Assembly (NCBI RefSeq): GCF_030063195.1
Contig: NZ_JASISS010000012.1
Coordinates: 28,852 to 92,851 of the forward strand
Origin: Cryobacterium sp. PH31-AA6
Lineage (GTDB): Bacteria > Actinomycetota > Actinomycetes > Actinomycetales > Microbacteriaceae
Length of the DNA stretch: 64,000 nucleotides
Direction: 5' to 3'
Both the position numbers and the translations under genes were made by a program. The notes below the pieces were generated by a model that worked only from the letters and a program-made list of their open reading frames with translations, was not told the DNA's origin and ran no database searches. This document shows, one piece after another, positions 1 to 10,142 of the stretch. Position 1 is the first letter of the stretch; each line of letters opens with the position of its first letter.

Positions 1-71
1 TTGAAGCAGACGTCGTTGAAGCAGACGCCGTTGAAGCTGACGTCGTTGCTGACGCCGAGGAATCCAAGTAG
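1..71 (+). CDS. rplQ: Ribosomal protein L17, C-terminal end (partial)
   Basis: Only the last 22 codons are in the window, in the frame that ends with TAG at 69-71. They read as a low-complexity acidic tail made of repeated Glu-Ala-Asp-Val-Val units and ending in EESK. Actinobacterial L17 proteins commonly have such an acidic C-terminal extension, and rplQ directly precedes truA, rplM and rpsI in this group, so the assignment rests on gene order plus tail composition. No conserved L17 core residue is visible here. A strong intrinsic terminator follows at 117-145. Confidence 0.7.
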   Translation, partial: EADVVEADAVEADVVADAEESK

Positions 72-116
72 GCGCATTCGCCTTCTAGGTTCGGCCGAGA
101 GGCTGCACTGAATTGA

Positions 117-145
117 GGGGCCCGACTTCGGTCGGGCCCCTTTTT
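117..145 (+). terminator. Intrinsic terminator after rplQ
   Basis: A perfect 10-bp GC-rich stem (GGGGCCCGAC / GTCGGGCCCC) closed by a TTCG tetraloop and followed by five T. It sits 45 bases after the rplQ stop and ends that operon. The same stem type with a TTCG loop occurs at 18870-18899. Confidence 0.9.
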
Positions 146-257
146 CGCGCCCGAGACCGGGCTGTCCGCCGGACAAGGAACGGGTCTCAGCCCACCAGCA
201 CGAGGCTCGCGCTCACCGTCGAGCTCTGGCGCTGCGCGCCCCGGGGCATCCGCGTCA

Positions 258-2153
258 TCACGGGAGGAGCGGCGGGCGAAACTCGGCAGTGCCGTCCGGG
301 AGGGGTGTCCGGTACGCATCCAGCTCGCTTCGGGCCGGAGCCCTGGCCAGGCGTTCCAAAGCGGCCCGAACGGTCCCCGCGTAGATCCGGCCGCCGGTAG
401 GGCCCGGGTGAATGTTGTCGCCGGCGAGCACATCGGTGTGCGGGGCGATCGCGTCGTGCCAGTCGGCGAGCTCGACCCGCCGGTGACGTGCGGAGTACTC
501 GGCCAGGATGTCGTTGACGCCCGCCGTCCAGTCCCGGTCGGCGAACGCATCCACCAGCACCAGTTCCCGCTCGGGGCCGATGACCGCCCGGATCTCGTCG
601 AGTTGGCTCCACCGGATGGGCCCGTTGGTGCCGAGCCCGACCACCACGACGGGCCGGAGTGTGCCGGCCTCCTCCTGCGCGGCGAGGATGTCGGGCGCGG
701 TCCCCATGCCCCGCGACACCGCGGCGTCGATCGCGATCCCCGGGAAACGGGCCTGCAGCTCGGCTGCGGAAGCCAGCATCACGGAATCGCCGACGGCCGT
801 GATCCGGTCTCCGGCCGCCGGTTTGGCCGGCCGCGACGCGCGCCGGGCGAGCCGCTCGGCGTGGCGTTCCGCGGCGGCCAGCGCCTGCTGCCCGCGCTCG
901 ATCTCGGTCTGGGCGCTCGTGCTGGTCGGGGCGGTCACGATCGCCGCGGTGGTGCCCGTCGTCAGGAGCAGTCCGGCGACCACCGCCAGGCCCAGCCAGG
1001 CCAGCCGACGGTTCGAGCCGTAGGCCAGGTCGCGGAGGCGCCGGATGCTGCCGCGCACCCCGAGCGAGCGCACGGGGCGTTCGAGCCAGCGATATGACAC
1101 CCCGGCGGCGAGGAGCGTCAGCGCGCCCGCCAGCACCCCGACGCCGATGCTCGCCGGCACGCCCGGGGACGAGCGGACCGCGGGCCACGCCGCCTGCAGG
1201 AGCACGAGCAGCGGCCAGTGCCAGAGGTAGATTCCATAGGATCGTTCGCCCAGGTAGCGCAGCAGCCTGCTGTCCAGGGCCGTGCCGAAGCGGCGCCCCG
1301 GCACGGCCGCCCAGATCACGACCGCCGTCAGCAGGCTCACCGCCAGCAGCCCGCCGCGGTAGGTCACGGCTCCCGTGTCCGGCAGCCAGAGCGCCGCGTC
1401 CAGGAGCCCGGCGAGGGCGCCGAGGCCGAGCCACGGGCGCCAGCGGCCGAGCGCGGCCAGGAGACGAATCGCGGGGCCAGTCCTCAGATCGGCTCGGTGC
1501 AGCATCAACGCGAGCGCGGCCCCGGTGAAGAGGCCGAAGCTGTGAGTGTCGGAGCCGTAGTAGACCCGGGTAGGATCCTCGGGCTGGAAGAGCAGAGCCA
1601 TCCACAGGGCGGACGCCAGGGCGAGCGCGCAGACCAGGGCCAGACGCAGCCGGCGGTTCCGGAGCAGGAGGAGACCGAGCAGGGCAACCGGCCAGACCAG
1701 GTAGAACTGTTCCTCGACCGCCAGCGACCACAGGTTGCGGAACAGCTCCGGGGCACTCGCGCTGAAGTAGCTGGCCGAACTGACGATCGACACCCAGTTG
1801 TAGCCGAAGATCGCCGCCCCGAGAACCTGCCAGCCGACGCCCACCAGCACGTCCCCGCCGATCAGCCACGCGGCAGTGCCGCAGATCAGCACCAACGGAA
1901 TCAGCGGCGGCACGAGGCGCAGGGCCCGGCGTTGCCAGAACCGGCCGAGCGCGAGGCGACCGGCGCCGTCTCGTTCGACCAGGAGCAGGCCGGTGATCAG
2001 GAACCCGCTGATCACAAAGAAGACGTCGACGCCGATGAACCCGCCCGGCAGCAGGGCGGGGAAGAAGTGGAACACCACGACCAGGGACACGGCAATGCCG
2101 CGCAGGCCGTCCAGGCCGGCCAGACGCTTGGTCGGGATGCTCACGGACTGCAC
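258..2153 (-). CDS. Membrane O-acyltransferase (acyltransferase-3 family) with C-terminal SGNH domain
   Basis: A 631-residue OafA/YrhL-type protein that should transfer acyl groups (often acetyl) to cell-surface glycans at the membrane. Residues about 8-360 are the multi-spanning acyltransferase-3 domain, with the early HF motif (VFHF, H29) and EEQFYLVWP at 147-155. After a last membrane segment near 385-405, residues 445-631 form an SGNH hydrolase-like domain with the GDS block at 455-457, GTNG at 508-511 and DNIHP with Asp579 and His582. The start is GTG at 2153; the next residues run straight into the family's conserved LDGLRGIAV. It diverges from truA with 97 bases between them. The acyl acceptor cannot be read from the sequence. 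Confidence 0.9.
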   Translation of the reverse strand: MQSVSIPTKRLAGLDGLRGIAVSLVVVFHFFPALLPGGFIGVDVFFVISGFLITGLLLVERDGAGRLALGRFWQRRALRLVPPLIPLVLICGTAAWLIGGDVLVGVGWQVLGAAIFGYNWVSIVSSASYFSASAPELFRNLWSLAVEEQFYLVWPVALLGLLLLRNRRLRLALVCALALASALWMALLFQPEDPTRVYYGSDTHSFGLFTGAALALMLHRADLRTGPAIRLLAALGRWRPWLGLGALAGLLDAALWLPDTGAVTYRGGLLAVSLLTAVVIWAAVPGRRFGTALDSRLLRYLGERSYGIYLWHWPLLVLLQAAWPAVRSSPGVPASIGVGVLAGALTLLAAGVSYRWLERPVRSLGVRGSIRRLRDLAYGSNRRLAWLGLAVVAGLLLTTGTTAAIVTAPTSTSAQTEIERGQQALAAAERHAERLARRASRPAKPAAGDRITAVGDSVMLASAAELQARFPGIAIDAAVSRGMGTAPDILAAQEEAGTLRPVVVVGLGTNGPIRWSQLDEIRAVIGPERELVLVDAFADRDWTAGVNDILAEYSARHRRVELADWHDAIAPHTDVLAGDNIHPGPTGGRIYAGTVRAALERLARAPARSELDAYRTPLPDGTAEFRPPLLP

Positions 2154-2237
2154 CCGGGCGTCAGGGGGTAGGGGTTGCAGATAGTCATCACAGGAGTGGA
2201 CCGCGGTCCGGGTTCAACGATAACCCGGCCCGGACCG

Positions 2238-2243
2238 TACACT
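2238..2243 (+). promoter_or_regulatory. -10-like hexamer before truA (leaderless start candidate)
   Basis: TACACT lies 7 bases before the GTG of truA and no Shine-Dalgarno sequence is present, so transcription would begin at or next to the start codon. No good -35 is seen (TTCAAC at 2213-2218 with 19-base spacing is weak). Confidence 0.45.
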
Positions 2244-2250
2244 TACCTCC

Positions 2251-3168
2251 GTGATTCTTCCCCCGGCGCCCGACGAGACCCCAGCGGAGGACACCACCCG
2301 GATCAGGCTCGATATCGCCTACGACGGCACCGGCATGTCGGGCTGGGCGACCCAGCCGGGACTGCGCACCGTGCAGGGCCAGATCGAGGCTGGGCTCGCC
2401 GGCATCCTGCGGAGCCACCCGCCGTACCCCGTGCTGACCGTGGCCGGACGAACGGATGCCGGGGTGCACGCCGCCGGCCAGGTGGCCCATTTCGACCTGA
2501 ACCGCGAGCAGGCCGACAGTCTCGTGCGGATCACCCGTGGCAAGGGCCGACCTCCGACCCCCCTGGCCGTCATGGTGCAGCGGCGGCTCGGCGGCATCCT
2601 CGTCACCCAGCCGGAGATCGTGCTCAAGTCCTCCAGCATCGCGCCTCCCGGTTTCGACGCCCGGTTCTCTCCGCTCTTTCGTCGCTACGAGTACCGGATC
2701 GCCGATTCCGTGGTCGGCCATGACCCCCTTCAGCGTTTCCGCACCACCTGGCACGGTTTCCGGCTGGACGTGGACAAGATGGCCGAGGCGGCGACGACGC
2801 TGATCGGGCTTCACGACTTCGCCACCTATTGCAAGCCGCGGCCGGGCGCCACGACGATCCGCACGCTGCAGGAATTTCACTGGCGACGCGACCCGGACGG
2901 CGTGATCGTCGCATCCGTGCAGGCCGACGCCTTCTGTCACAGCATGGTTCGGGCGCTGGTCGGCGCCTGTGTCGCGGTGGGGGAGGGCCGGTTGGCCGGG
3001 GATCGTCTCGTCGACCTCCGGATCGAGCGGGCCAGGACCAGCGAGTTCAAGGTGATGCCACCCCAGGGGCTGACCCTGATGGAGGTCGCCTACCCCGCCG
3101 ACGAACAGCTCGCGGCGCGGGCACGCGAAACCCGGGCGCGGCGCGAACTCATCGACGACACGGAGTAG
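2251..3168 (+). CDS. truA: tRNA pseudouridine(38-40) synthase TruA
   Basis: A 305-residue enzyme that converts uridines 38-40 in the anticodon arm of tRNAs to pseudouridine. The catalytic aspartate is Asp69 in GRTDAGVHA (66-74); LDIAYDGTGMSGW near residues 20-32 and the later SFCHSMVR-like segment (DAFCHSMVRALVG) are family hallmarks. The GTG start at 2251 gives a 15-20 residue extension before the first strand, common in actinobacteria. It follows the rplQ terminator and the divergent acyltransferase, so it probably has its own promoter rather than reading through from rplQ. Confidence 0.96.
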   Translation: MILPPAPDETPAEDTTRIRLDIAYDGTGMSGWATQPGLRTVQGQIEAGLAGILRSHPPYPVLTVAGRTDAGVHAAGQVAHFDLNREQADSLVRITRGKGRPPTPLAVMVQRRLGGILVTQPEIVLKSSSIAPPGFDARFSPLFRRYEYRIADSVVGHDPLQRFRTTWHGFRLDVDKMAEAATTLIGLHDFATYCKPRPGATTIRTLQEFHWRRDPDGVIVASVQADAFCHSMVRALVGACVAVGEGRLAGDRLVDLRIERARTSEFKVMPPQGLTLMEVAYPADEQLAARARETRARRELIDDTE

Positions 3169-3195
3169 CCGCCGGCCCCGTACTCCCGCGGGGAA

Positions 3196-3225
3196 TTGCG
3201 CGGGGATGGGCCGGGAGACTACTAT
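3196..3225 (+). promoter_or_regulatory. Probable promoter of rplM-rpsI
   Basis: TTGCGC (3196-3201), an 18-base spacer and TACTAT (3220-3225). Transcription from it would give a leader of about 125 bases before rplM. I see no certain structured element in that leader. Confidence 0.45.
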
Positions 3226-3357
3226 TGACCTTTGGTGTCTGTGCGTTGCAGCCAGGCACACGAACGTGAGCCCTCCATCGATCGTGTTCCCACATTTGGA
3301 ACACACCCGGAGCGGGATTCACGAACACCTCCGTTCGAACAAGAAAGCAGCTTAATA

Positions 3358-3804
3358 GTGACGCGCACTTACACTCCCAAGGCAAGCGAAGTCCAGCACG
3401 ACTGGGTCGTCATCGACGCCACAGACATCGTTCTCGGTCGTCTTGCCAGCCACGCCGCCATTCTCCTTCGGGGAAAGCACAAGGCAACGTTCTCTCCTCA
3501 CATGGACATGGGCGATTTCGTCATCATCATCAACGCCGAGAAGATCGCCCTCACCGGCAAGAAGCTCGACCTGAAGATGGCGTACCGCCACTCCGGTTAC
3601 CCGGGCGGCCTCACGGCCACCAACTACTCGGAGATGCTCGAGAAGCACCCGACCCGTGCGGTAGAAAAGGCCATCCGTGGCATGCTGCCGAAGAACACGC
3701 TCGGTCGCGCCCAGCTGGCCAAGCTGAAGGTCTACGCCGGTCCGGAGCACCCGCACGCTGCTCAGCAGCCGAAGCCGTACACCCTCTCCCAGGTCGCTCA
3801 GTAG
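3358..3804 (+). CDS. rplM: 50S ribosomal protein L13
   Basis: A 148-residue protein of the large ribosomal subunit, close to the usual 142-150. It begins with [11 protein letters not shown] and [18 protein letters not shown], the conserved L13 N-terminus, and contains [12 protein letters not shown] and the [18 protein letters not shown] block. The GTG at 3358 is preceded by AGAAAG and gives the expected N-terminus; an in-frame extension back to 3232 lacks family similarity and lies over the presumed leader. It forms an operon with rpsI 49 bases downstream. Confidence 0.97.
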   Translation: MTRTYTPKASEVQHDWVVIDATDIVLGRLASHAAILLRGKHKATFSPHMDMGDFVIIINAEKIALTGKKLDLKMAYRHSGYPGGLTATNYSEMLEKHPTRAVEKAIRGMLPKNTLGRAQLAKLKVYAGPEHPHAAQQPKPYTLSQVAQ

Positions 3805-3853
3805 CGCCGGCCACCAGACTTCTCGACTCTAAGAAAAAAGGATTCACTACATC

Positions 3854-4339
3854 GTGGCGAAGATCGCAGACCAGATTGACCAGGCTCCGGAGAGCTACTC
3901 GACCGAGACTCCGGCCGAAACCGTAACCAAGGCGCCCCGCGCCGTCCTCAACGTTCCCGGCGCAGCCGTCGGACGTCGCAAGCAGGCCATCGCCCGCGTG
4001 CGCATCGTTCCCGGCTCGGGCACCATCACGGTGAACGGCCGCGAGTTCGCGGACTACTTCCCCAACAAGCTGCACCAGCAGCTGATCAACGACCCGTTCA
4101 AGGTCCTTGACCTGCTCGGCAGCTACGACGTCATCGCGCGCATCACCGGTGGTGGCCCCTCGGGTCAGGCCGGCGCCCTGCGCCTGGGCATCGCGCGTTC
4201 GCTGAACCAGATCGACGAAGAGAACAACCGCCCGATCCTGAAGAAGGCCGGCTTCCTCAACCGTGACGCTCGCGTCAAGGAGCGCAAGAAGGCCGGACTC
4301 AAGAAGGCCCGTAAGGCGCCTCAGTTCTCGAAGCGCTAA
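3854..4339 (+). CDS. rpsI: 30S ribosomal protein S9
   Basis: A 161-residue S9 of the small ribosomal subunit. Residues about 35-161 are the conserved domain ([33 protein letters not shown], and the basic end [12 protein letters not shown] whose final SKR/Arg reaches the P-site tRNA). The first 30 residues are an acidic, Thr/Glu-rich extension typical of actinobacterial S9. The GTG start at 3854 follows an AAAAAAGGA ribosome site. It lies between rplM and glmM. Confidence 0.97.
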   Translation: MAKIADQIDQAPESYSTETPAETVTKAPRAVLNVPGAAVGRRKQAIARVRIVPGSGTITVNGREFADYFPNKLHQQLINDPFKVLDLLGSYDVIARITGGGPSGQAGALRLGIARSLNQIDEENNRPILKKAGFLNRDARVKERKKAGLKKARKAPQFSKR

Positions 4340-4361
4340 CCCGAGCGTCGACAGCATAATA

Positions 4362-5723
4362 ATGCCTCGACTTTTCGGCACGGACGGTGTCCGGGGCCTG
4401 GCCAACCGTGATCTCACGGTTGGCCTGGCCCTGAGCCTCGCCCAGGCCAGTGCGGCGGTCCTCACGCAGGGCCGTCGCGCTGAGTTGCGTCGTGTGGAAG
4501 GCCGCCGCCCCGTGGCGGTCCTGGCCCGCGACCCCCGCATTTCCGGCGAATTCATTGCCTCCGCCGTCGCGGCCGGTCTGGCCAGCTCCGGCGTGGATGT
4601 GCTCGATGCCGGCGTCATTCCGACGCCCGCCGCGGCCTTCCTGATCGCCGATATCGGCGCTGACTTCGGCGTGATGATTTCCGCCTCGCACAACCCCGCC
4701 CCCGACAACGGCATCAAGATCTTTGCCTTCGGGGGAACGAAACTACCCGACGACGTCGAGGACCGCATCGAGGAACACCTCGCCGGACCCAATCTCACCC
4801 CGATCGGTGGCGACGTCGGACGCATCCGTCGGTTCGCCGACGCCGAGGACCGGTACGTCGTGCACCTGCTCAGCACACTTCCGCACCGTCTCGACGGCAT
4901 CCACGTCGTGCTTGACTGCGCGCACGGTGCCGCAGCGGGCGTCTCCCCGCAGGTCTTCACGGATGCCGGCGCACGCCTGACGGTGATCGGTGCCGACCCC
5001 GACGGCCTCAACATCAACGACGGCGTTGGCTCGACCCACCTCGACAACCTGGCCGCCGCAGTGATCGCCAACGGCGCTGACATCGGCATCGCGCACGACG
5101 GCGACGCCGACCGGTGCCTCGCGGTCGACCGCGACGGTAATGTCGTCGATGGTGACCAGATCATGGCGATCCTCGCGGTCTCGATGGCCGAGCGCGGCGT
5201 GCTCAAGGACCGCACGCTGGTCGCCACCGTGATGAGCAACCTCGGCCTGCGCAAGGCCATGGCCGACAACGACATCACGATGATCGAAACCAAGGTCGGC
5301 GACCGCTACGTGCTCGAGGCACTCAACGCGAGCGGGCTTTCGCTCGGCGGTGAGCAGTCCGGCCACGTGATCATGACCAAATTCGCCACGACCGGCGATG
5401 GCATCCTGACCGGCCTGCACCTCGTGGCCGAGATGGCCCGCACCGGCAAAACCCTGGCCGAGCTGGCATCGGTGATGAAGGTGTATCCGCAGATCCTCGT
5501 GAACGTGCGGAACGTTGACCATCACGCCCTCAAGAGCGACGACACGATCGCCAGGGCGGTACTCGTTGCGGAGGCCGAACTGGGCGACACCGGGCGCGTG
5601 CTGCTGCGCCCATCCGGCACGGAACCGATGGTGCGCGTCATGGTCGAGGCCGCAGACCAGGTGACCGCCGATCGGCTGGCGCACGCGCTGGCCGACCTCG
5701 TCCGGGAGCGCCTGGCCCTCTAG
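4362..5723 (+). CDS. glmM: Phosphoglucosamine mutase
   Basis: A 453-residue enzyme interconverting glucosamine-6-phosphate and glucosamine-1-phosphate on the way to UDP-GlcNAc and peptidoglycan. It starts [11 protein letters not shown], has the phosphoserine loop SASHNP with Ser109, the Mg-binding DGDADR at 246-251, the sugar loop GGEQSGH, and the C-terminal phosphate loop RPSGTEP. ATG at 4362 is the start that gives the canonical N-terminus; an in-frame extension upstream overlaps rpsI. The next step's partner glmS lies 1 kb downstream, with coaA in opposite orientation between. Confidence 0.97.
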   Translation: MPRLFGTDGVRGLANRDLTVGLALSLAQASAAVLTQGRRAELRRVEGRRPVAVLARDPRISGEFIASAVAAGLASSGVDVLDAGVIPTPAAAFLIADIGADFGVMISASHNPAPDNGIKIFAFGGTKLPDDVEDRIEEHLAGPNLTPIGGDVGRIRRFADAEDRYVVHLLSTLPHRLDGIHVVLDCAHGAAAGVSPQVFTDAGARLTVIGADPDGLNINDGVGSTHLDNLAAAVIANGADIGIAHDGDADRCLAVDRDGNVVDGDQIMAILAVSMAERGVLKDRTLVATVMSNLGLRKAMADNDITMIETKVGDRYVLEALNASGLSLGGEQSGHVIMTKFATTGDGILTGLHLVAEMARTGKTLAELASVMKVYPQILVNVRNVDHHALKSDDTIARAVLVAEAELGDTGRVLLRPSGTEPMVRVMVEAADQVTADRLAHALADLVRERLAL

Positions 5724-5742
5724 GCCTCAGCCGACCGCCGGG

Positions 5743-6699
5743 TCACACCTTGCGCAGGAGCACCTTCGAGACGGCGTGGTTGGAGTCCTTGCGCAGCACG
5801 AGCGTCGCGCGTGACTTGGTCGGGCGAATATTCTGCACCAGGTTCGGCTCGTTGATCTCGGTCCAGATCGTCCGCGACCGGTGGCGCGCCTCGGCCTCGG
5901 TCAGCGTGGAGAACCGGTGGAAATACGACTTCGGGTTCGTGAAGGCGCCGCGCTGCAACTTGAGGAAGCGTTCCTCGTACCACCGGGCGATGTCCTGGGT
6001 GCGGGCATCGACGAACACGGTGAAGTCGAACAGGTCGCTGACCGCGAGGCCATGGCCAGGCCCGGGCGGCTGCAGCACGTTGAGGCCCTCAACGATCAGG
6101 ATGTCGGGCTGACGCACCACGATCTGGGCGTCCGGCACGATGTTGTAGCTGAGGTGGGAGTAGAACGGGGCGCGCACCTCGGTGGCTCCGCTCTTGACCG
6201 CGGAGACAAAACGGAGCAGCGCCCGCCGGTCGTACGATTCCGGGAAACCCTTGCGGTCCATCAGACCGCGCCGGGCCAGCTCCGCATTCGGGAACAGGAA
6301 ACCATCGGTTGTCACGAGTTCCACCCGGGGAGTGTCCTCCCAGCGGGCGAGCAGTTCACGCAGCAGCCTGGCGATGGTGGACTTGCCCACCGCGACGGAG
6401 CCGGCGACACCGATCACAAACGGGGTGCGCTGGGCGCGTTCACCGAGGAAGTCACTCGTTGCCCGGTGCAGTTGCCTGGCACCCGCCGCGTAGAGATTCA
6501 GGAGCCGACTCAACGGAAGGTAGACATCCGTCACCTCGCTGAGATCGAGCGGTTCGCCCAGCCCGCGCAGCTGCACGATCTCGGTCTCGCGCAGCGGCAG
6601 CATGGTGGTGGGGGCGAGTGCAGCCCAGTCGGCCCGGTCTAGTTCGACAAACGGGGTGCTGTGGCCGTTCTTCCAGGGGCTCGCAACCGGTTCGGACAT
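5743..6699 (-). CDS. coaA: Type I pantothenate kinase
   Basis: A 318-residue enzyme phosphorylating pantothenate in the first committed step of coenzyme A synthesis. The P-loop [12 protein letters not shown] is at 97-108, followed by [18 protein letters not shown], the [12 protein letters not shown] segment and the C-terminal RATLVLRK. Length matches the CoaA family (about 316). The ATG at 6699 has GGGGA just upstream; although the frame stays open much further upstream, that part is antisense to glmS and not protein-like. It converges with glmM (19 bases between stops) and diverges from glmS with only 33 bases between the starts. Confidence 0.96.
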   Translation of the reverse strand: MSEPVASPWKNGHSTPFVELDRADWAALAPTTMLPLRETEIVQLRGLGEPLDLSEVTDVYLPLSRLLNLYAAGARQLHRATSDFLGERAQRTPFVIGVAGSVAVGKSTIARLLRELLARWEDTPRVELVTTDGFLFPNAELARRGLMDRKGFPESYDRRALLRFVSAVKSGATEVRAPFYSHLSYNIVPDAQIVVRQPDILIVEGLNVLQPPGPGHGLAVSDLFDFTVFVDARTQDIARWYEERFLKLQRGAFTNPKSYFHRFSTLTEAEARHRSRTIWTEINEPNLVQNIRPTKSRATLVLRKDSNHAVSKVLLRKV

Positions 6700-6719
6700 T
6701 TCCCCAAGCTTAGTCCGAC

Positions 6720-6725
6720 TAAAAT
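6720..6725 (+). promoter_or_regulatory. -10-like hexamer before glmS
   Basis: TAAAAT lies 7 bases before the glmS ATG, with no Shine-Dalgarno sequence between, so glmS is probably leaderless. It falls in the 33-base gap shared with divergent coaA. Confidence 0.5.
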
Positions 6726-6732
6726 CGGGTTC

Positions 6733-8583
6733 ATGTGCGGAATCGTAGGTTATGTCGGAGAAGATAAAAGCGTCGAGGTTCTGATGGGGGGGCTGCGGCG
6801 ACTGGAATACCGGGGGTATGACTCGGCCGGTATTGCCGTCATCGACTCCGACGGGGTGCTCAACACGGCCAAGCGCGCCGGCAAGCTTGCCGTGCTCGCC
6901 GGTGAACTCGAGGCTCACCCGATCAACAACGGACGCACCGGCATCGGCCACACCCGGTGGGCCACCCACGGCGGCCCGACCGACGCCAACGCGCACCCGC
7001 ACCTCGGCGACAACGGCAAGCTCGCCCTGATTCACAACGGCATCATCGAGAACTTCGCCGGTCTCAAGGAAGAACTCGTCGCCGAGGGCTTCGAATTCGA
7101 GAGTGAGACCGATACCGAGGTGGCCGCCGTGCTGCTCGGTCGCGAATACCAGCGATTCGGCGACCTCGGAGACGCCTTCCGTTCGGTCGTGTCCCGGCTC
7201 GACGGCGCCTTCACCCTCCTCGCCGTGCACCAGGACCAGCCCGGCGTCGTCGTCGGCGCCCGCCGCAACTCGCCGCTCGTGATCGGCCTCGGCGACGGGG
7301 AGAACTTCCTCGGTTCCGACGTCGCAGCCTTCGTCGAATACACCCGCCGCGCCGTGGCCATCGGCCAGGACCAGATCGTCACGATCACGCCCGACCTGGT
7401 CACCGTCACCGATTTCGACGGCAACCCGGTCGAAACCGAGGAGTTCGACATCGCCTGGGACGCCTCGGCGTCGGAGAAGGGCGGCTGGTCCAGCTTCATG
7501 GCCAAGGAGGTCACCGAGCAGCCGGATGCCGTCGCCAACACCCTCCGCGGCCGCATCCACGAGGGCCAGGCCGTCGTTCCCGAGCTGACCGTCTTCGGCG
7601 ATGACGTGCTGGCCGGCATCCGCCGGATCATCATCGTCGCCTGCGGCACCGCCGCCAACGCCGGCTTCGTCGCCAAGTACGCGATCGAGAAGTGGACCAG
7701 GGTCCCGGTCGATGTGGAACTCAGCCACGAATTCCGTTACCGCGACCCGGTGCTGACCCCGGAGACGCTGGTCATCTCGATCAGCCAGTCCGGCGAGACC
7801 ATGGACACGCTGATGGCGGTCAAGTACGCCAGGGAGGGCGGCGCCAAGGCCATCTCCATCTGCAACACGCAGGGTGCCACCATCCCGCGGGAGTCCGATG
7901 CCGTGATCTACACCCACGCCGGCCCCGAGGTCGCCGTGGCATCGACGAAGGGTTTCACCGCCCAGATCGCCGCCCTCTACCTCTTCGGGCTTCACCTCGC
8001 CCGCGTTCGCGGCACCCTGAGCCTCGCCGAATCGGCGGAACAGGTCGCCGAGCTGCAGGCCATCCCGGAGAAGATCGCGACGACCCTGCTCCAGGAAGCC
8101 ACCGTTCAGGAACTGGCCGGCTGGATGGCCGACACCAGGGCGGTGCTCTTCCTCGGCCGCCACGTCGGCTTCCCGATCGCGCTCGAGGGTGCCCTCAAGC
8201 TCAAGGAACTCGCCTACATCCACGCTGAGGGCTTCGCGGCCGGCGAACTCAAGCACGGCCCGATCGCTCTGATCGAACCCGGCCAGCCGGTCTTCGTCAT
8301 CGTGCCCAGCCCCCGCGGTTCGGCACACCTGCACCCGAAGGTCGTCTCCAACATCCAGGAGATCCGCGCCCGCGGTGCCCGCATCATCGCCATCGCCGAA
8401 GAGGGCGACGTCGCCGTGCTGCCCTACGCGGACACCGTCATCCGGATCCCGCTGGCCGCGCCGCTGTTCGAACCGCTCCTGGCCGTGGTCCCGCTGCAGA
8501 TCTTCGCCATGGCCCTGGCCACAGTCAAGGGCCTCGACGTCGACCAGCCGCGCAACCTGGCGAAGTCCGTCACGGTCGAATAG
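6733..8583 (+). CDS. glmS: Glutamine-fructose-6-phosphate aminotransferase (isomerizing)
   Basis: A 616-residue enzyme making glucosamine-6-phosphate from fructose-6-phosphate and glutamine, the entry step of amino-sugar synthesis. The start MCGIVGYVG places the nucleophile Cys2 at the mature N-terminus; the class II glutaminase domain covers about 1-225 ([16 protein letters not shown]) and two SIS isomerase domains cover about 290-430 and 460-610 ([22 protein letters not shown], and the end AKSVTVE). ATG at 6733 is fixed by the required Cys2. There is no visible glmS ribozyme, as expected outside Firmicutes. Confidence 0.98.
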   Translation: MCGIVGYVGEDKSVEVLMGGLRRLEYRGYDSAGIAVIDSDGVLNTAKRAGKLAVLAGELEAHPINNGRTGIGHTRWATHGGPTDANAHPHLGDNGKLALIHNGIIENFAGLKEELVAEGFEFESETDTEVAAVLLGREYQRFGDLGDAFRSVVSRLDGAFTLLAVHQDQPGVVVGARRNSPLVIGLGDGENFLGSDVAAFVEYTRRAVAIGQDQIVTITPDLVTVTDFDGNPVETEEFDIAWDASASEKGGWSSFMAKEVTEQPDAVANTLRGRIHEGQAVVPELTVFGDDVLAGIRRIIIVACGTAANAGFVAKYAIEKWTRVPVDVELSHEFRYRDPVLTPETLVISISQSGETMDTLMAVKYAREGGAKAISICNTQGATIPRESDAVIYTHAGPEVAVASTKGFTAQIAALYLFGLHLARVRGTLSLAESAEQVAELQAIPEKIATTLLQEATVQELAGWMADTRAVLFLGRHVGFPIALEGALKLKELAYIHAEGFAAGELKHGPIALIEPGQPVFVIVPSPRGSAHLHPKVVSNIQEIRARGARIIAIAEEGDVAVLPYADTVIRIPLAAPLFEPLLAVVPLQIFAMALATVKGLDVDQPRNLAKSVTVE

Positions 8584-8617
8584 CGGGCGTCGGGAACGGG
8601 ATGCGCGAGGACACCGC

Positions 8618-8974
8618 ATGATTCGAGGCATCGGGGTCGACATCGTCGACCTCGCACGCTTCGAACGCCAGGTGCTGCGCACTCCCGGGCTCGTGCCCAG
8701 GCTCTTCACCCCGCGCGAACGTGAGCTGCCGGTGCATTCGCTGGCCGCGCGATTCGCCGCCAAGGAAGCGCTGATCAAGGCGCTCGGCGACAGCGCGGGG
8801 GCCACCTGGCAGGAGATGGAGGTCGTCACCGACGAGCACGGAAACCCCGGTTTCCGGCTCTCCGGCGGCGCCGCCGCGGTGCTCACCGCGCGGAAGATCA
8901 GCACCGTGCACCTGACGATGACCCATGACGCGGGGGTCGCCTGCGCCTTCGTGGTCGCGGAGGGCGACTCATGA
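8618..8974 (+). CDS. acpS: Holo-[acyl-carrier-protein] synthase
   Basis: A 118-residue enzyme that attaches 4'-phosphopantetheine from CoA to acyl carrier protein. Metal and substrate residues are visible: Asp8 in [12 protein letters not shown] and Glu50 in [12 protein letters not shown]. Length fits the AcpS family (about 120). The ATG at 8618 is the only start giving the conserved N-terminus. It opens a compact operon acpS-alr-tsaE-tsaB-rimI-tsaD, 34 bases after glmS. Its stop TGA overlaps an ATG at 8971 (see the coupling finding). Confidence 0.96.
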   Translation: MIRGIGVDIVDLARFERQVLRTPGLVPRLFTPRERELPVHSLAARFAAKEALIKALGDSAGATWQEMEVVTDEHGNPGFRLSGGAAAVLTARKISTVHLTMTHDAGVACAFVVAEGDS

Positions 8975-8987
8975 CCGGTTTCGGATC

Positions 8988-10133
8988 GTGACCGCGTTCC
9001 GGGAAGCGGTCGTCGACCTCGGCGCGATCCGGGCCAACGTCGCCCACCTGCGTGCTGTCGTCGGCACCCCGCACCTGATGGCCGTGGTGAAGGCGAACGC
9101 CTACGGCCACGGCGCCCTTCCGGTGGCCCGCGCGGCCCTGGCCGCCGGAGCGGACTGGCTCGGCGTCGCCGACGCCGCCGAGGCGCTCCAGCTGCGCACC
9201 GGCGGCATCGACTCGCCCATCCTCGCCTGGCTGCACGACCCCGACGTCGACTTCGCCCCGGCAATCAGCCAGGACATCGACCTCGGCCTGTCCTCGCAAC
9301 GTCAGCTCCGGCAGGCGGCGGATGCCGCGGCAACCCTCGGCCGCGCGGCCTCGGTGCAGATCAAGCTCGAGACCGGGCTCAACCGCAACGGGGTAGCCGA
9401 ATCGGACTGGGCGGAGGTGTTCGCACTGGCCGCCGGGTACGAGCGGGCGGGACTGCTGCGCGTGCGCGGGCTCTTCAGCCATCTGTCCAACGCGTCCCCG
9501 GCCGACGACGCCGAGGCAATCGTGCGCTTCGAGCGCGGCGTGCGGCTCGCGGCGGATGCCGGACTGTCGCCGAGTCTGATCCACCTCGCGTCGACCGCTG
9601 CGGCGCTCCGGCTCCCGGCGGCGCGGTTCAACATGGTGCGGATCGGAATCGGCCTCTATGGGCTGTCGCCATTCGAGGATCAGAGTTCGCACGAACTGGG
9701 CCTCATTCCCGCGATGACCCTGCGCGGGCGGGTCGCGGCCGTGCGCCGGGTCGCCGCCGGCGCCGGGGTGTCCTACGACTACCTCTGGCGGGCACCGGAA
9801 GACGGGAACCTCGCCCTGGTGCCCCTCGGCTACGCCGACGGGGTGCCGCGGCAGGCCTCCGGGGCCGCGAGCGTGCGGATCGGCGCGAGCACGCATCCGA
9901 TCGTGGGTCGGATCGCGATGGACCAGTTCGTGGTCGACGTCGGTCAGGGCGACGTTGCCGTGGGCGACACCGTCGTTCTGTTCGGCGACCCGGCGACCGG
10001 CGCCCCGAGCGCCACAGACTGGGCCGACGCCGCCGGCACGATCAACTACGAGATCGTGACCCGGATCGGGCACCGCGTTCCGCGCAGCTACCTGGACCCG
10101 GAACGGTCCGCTCCGGCCGAAGAGGAAGGCTGA
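8988..10133 (+). CDS. alr: Alanine racemase
   Basis: A 381-residue PLP enzyme interconverting L- and D-alanine for peptidoglycan. The PLP lysine is Lys35 in [11 protein letters not shown]; the second catalytic base is Tyr263 in [16 protein letters not shown] and RIAMDQ are the other family blocks. GTG at 8988 gives the standard N-terminus [16 protein letters not shown] longer in-frame start at 8925 would overlap acpS by 50 bases and adds residues unlike Alr. The start overlaps the stop of a six-codon ORF that itself starts on the acpS stop, which suggests translational coupling. Confidence 0.95.
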   Translation: MTAFREAVVDLGAIRANVAHLRAVVGTPHLMAVVKANAYGHGALPVARAALAAGADWLGVADAAEALQLRTGGIDSPILAWLHDPDVDFAPAISQDIDLGLSSQRQLRQAADAAATLGRAASVQIKLETGLNRNGVAESDWAEVFALAAGYERAGLLRVRGLFSHLSNASPADDAEAIVRFERGVRLAADAGLSPSLIHLASTAAALRLPAARFNMVRIGIGLYGLSPFEDQSSHELGLIPAMTLRGRVAAVRRVAAGAGVSYDYLWRAPEDGNLALVPLGYADGVPRQASGAASVRIGASTHPIVGRIAMDQFVVDVGQGDVAVGDTVVLFGDPATGAPSATDWADAAGTINYEIVTRIGHRVPRSYLDPERSAPAEEEG

Positions 10134-10142
10134 CCAGGCGCC

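Noticed and set aside
3611..5293. 560-codon minus-strand frame opposite rpsI and glmM
   Set aside because: Antisense shadow of two conserved genes; Ser/Arg-rich without domains.
6700..6732. glmS ribozyme before glmS
   Set aside because: Only 33 bases separate coaA and glmS starts, far too short for the ribozyme.
5743..9264. Minus-strand open frame of over 1100 codons across coaA and glmS
   Set aside because: Only its last 318 codons are protein-like (coaA). The rest is antisense to glmS and acpS and stays open because of GC-rich third positions.
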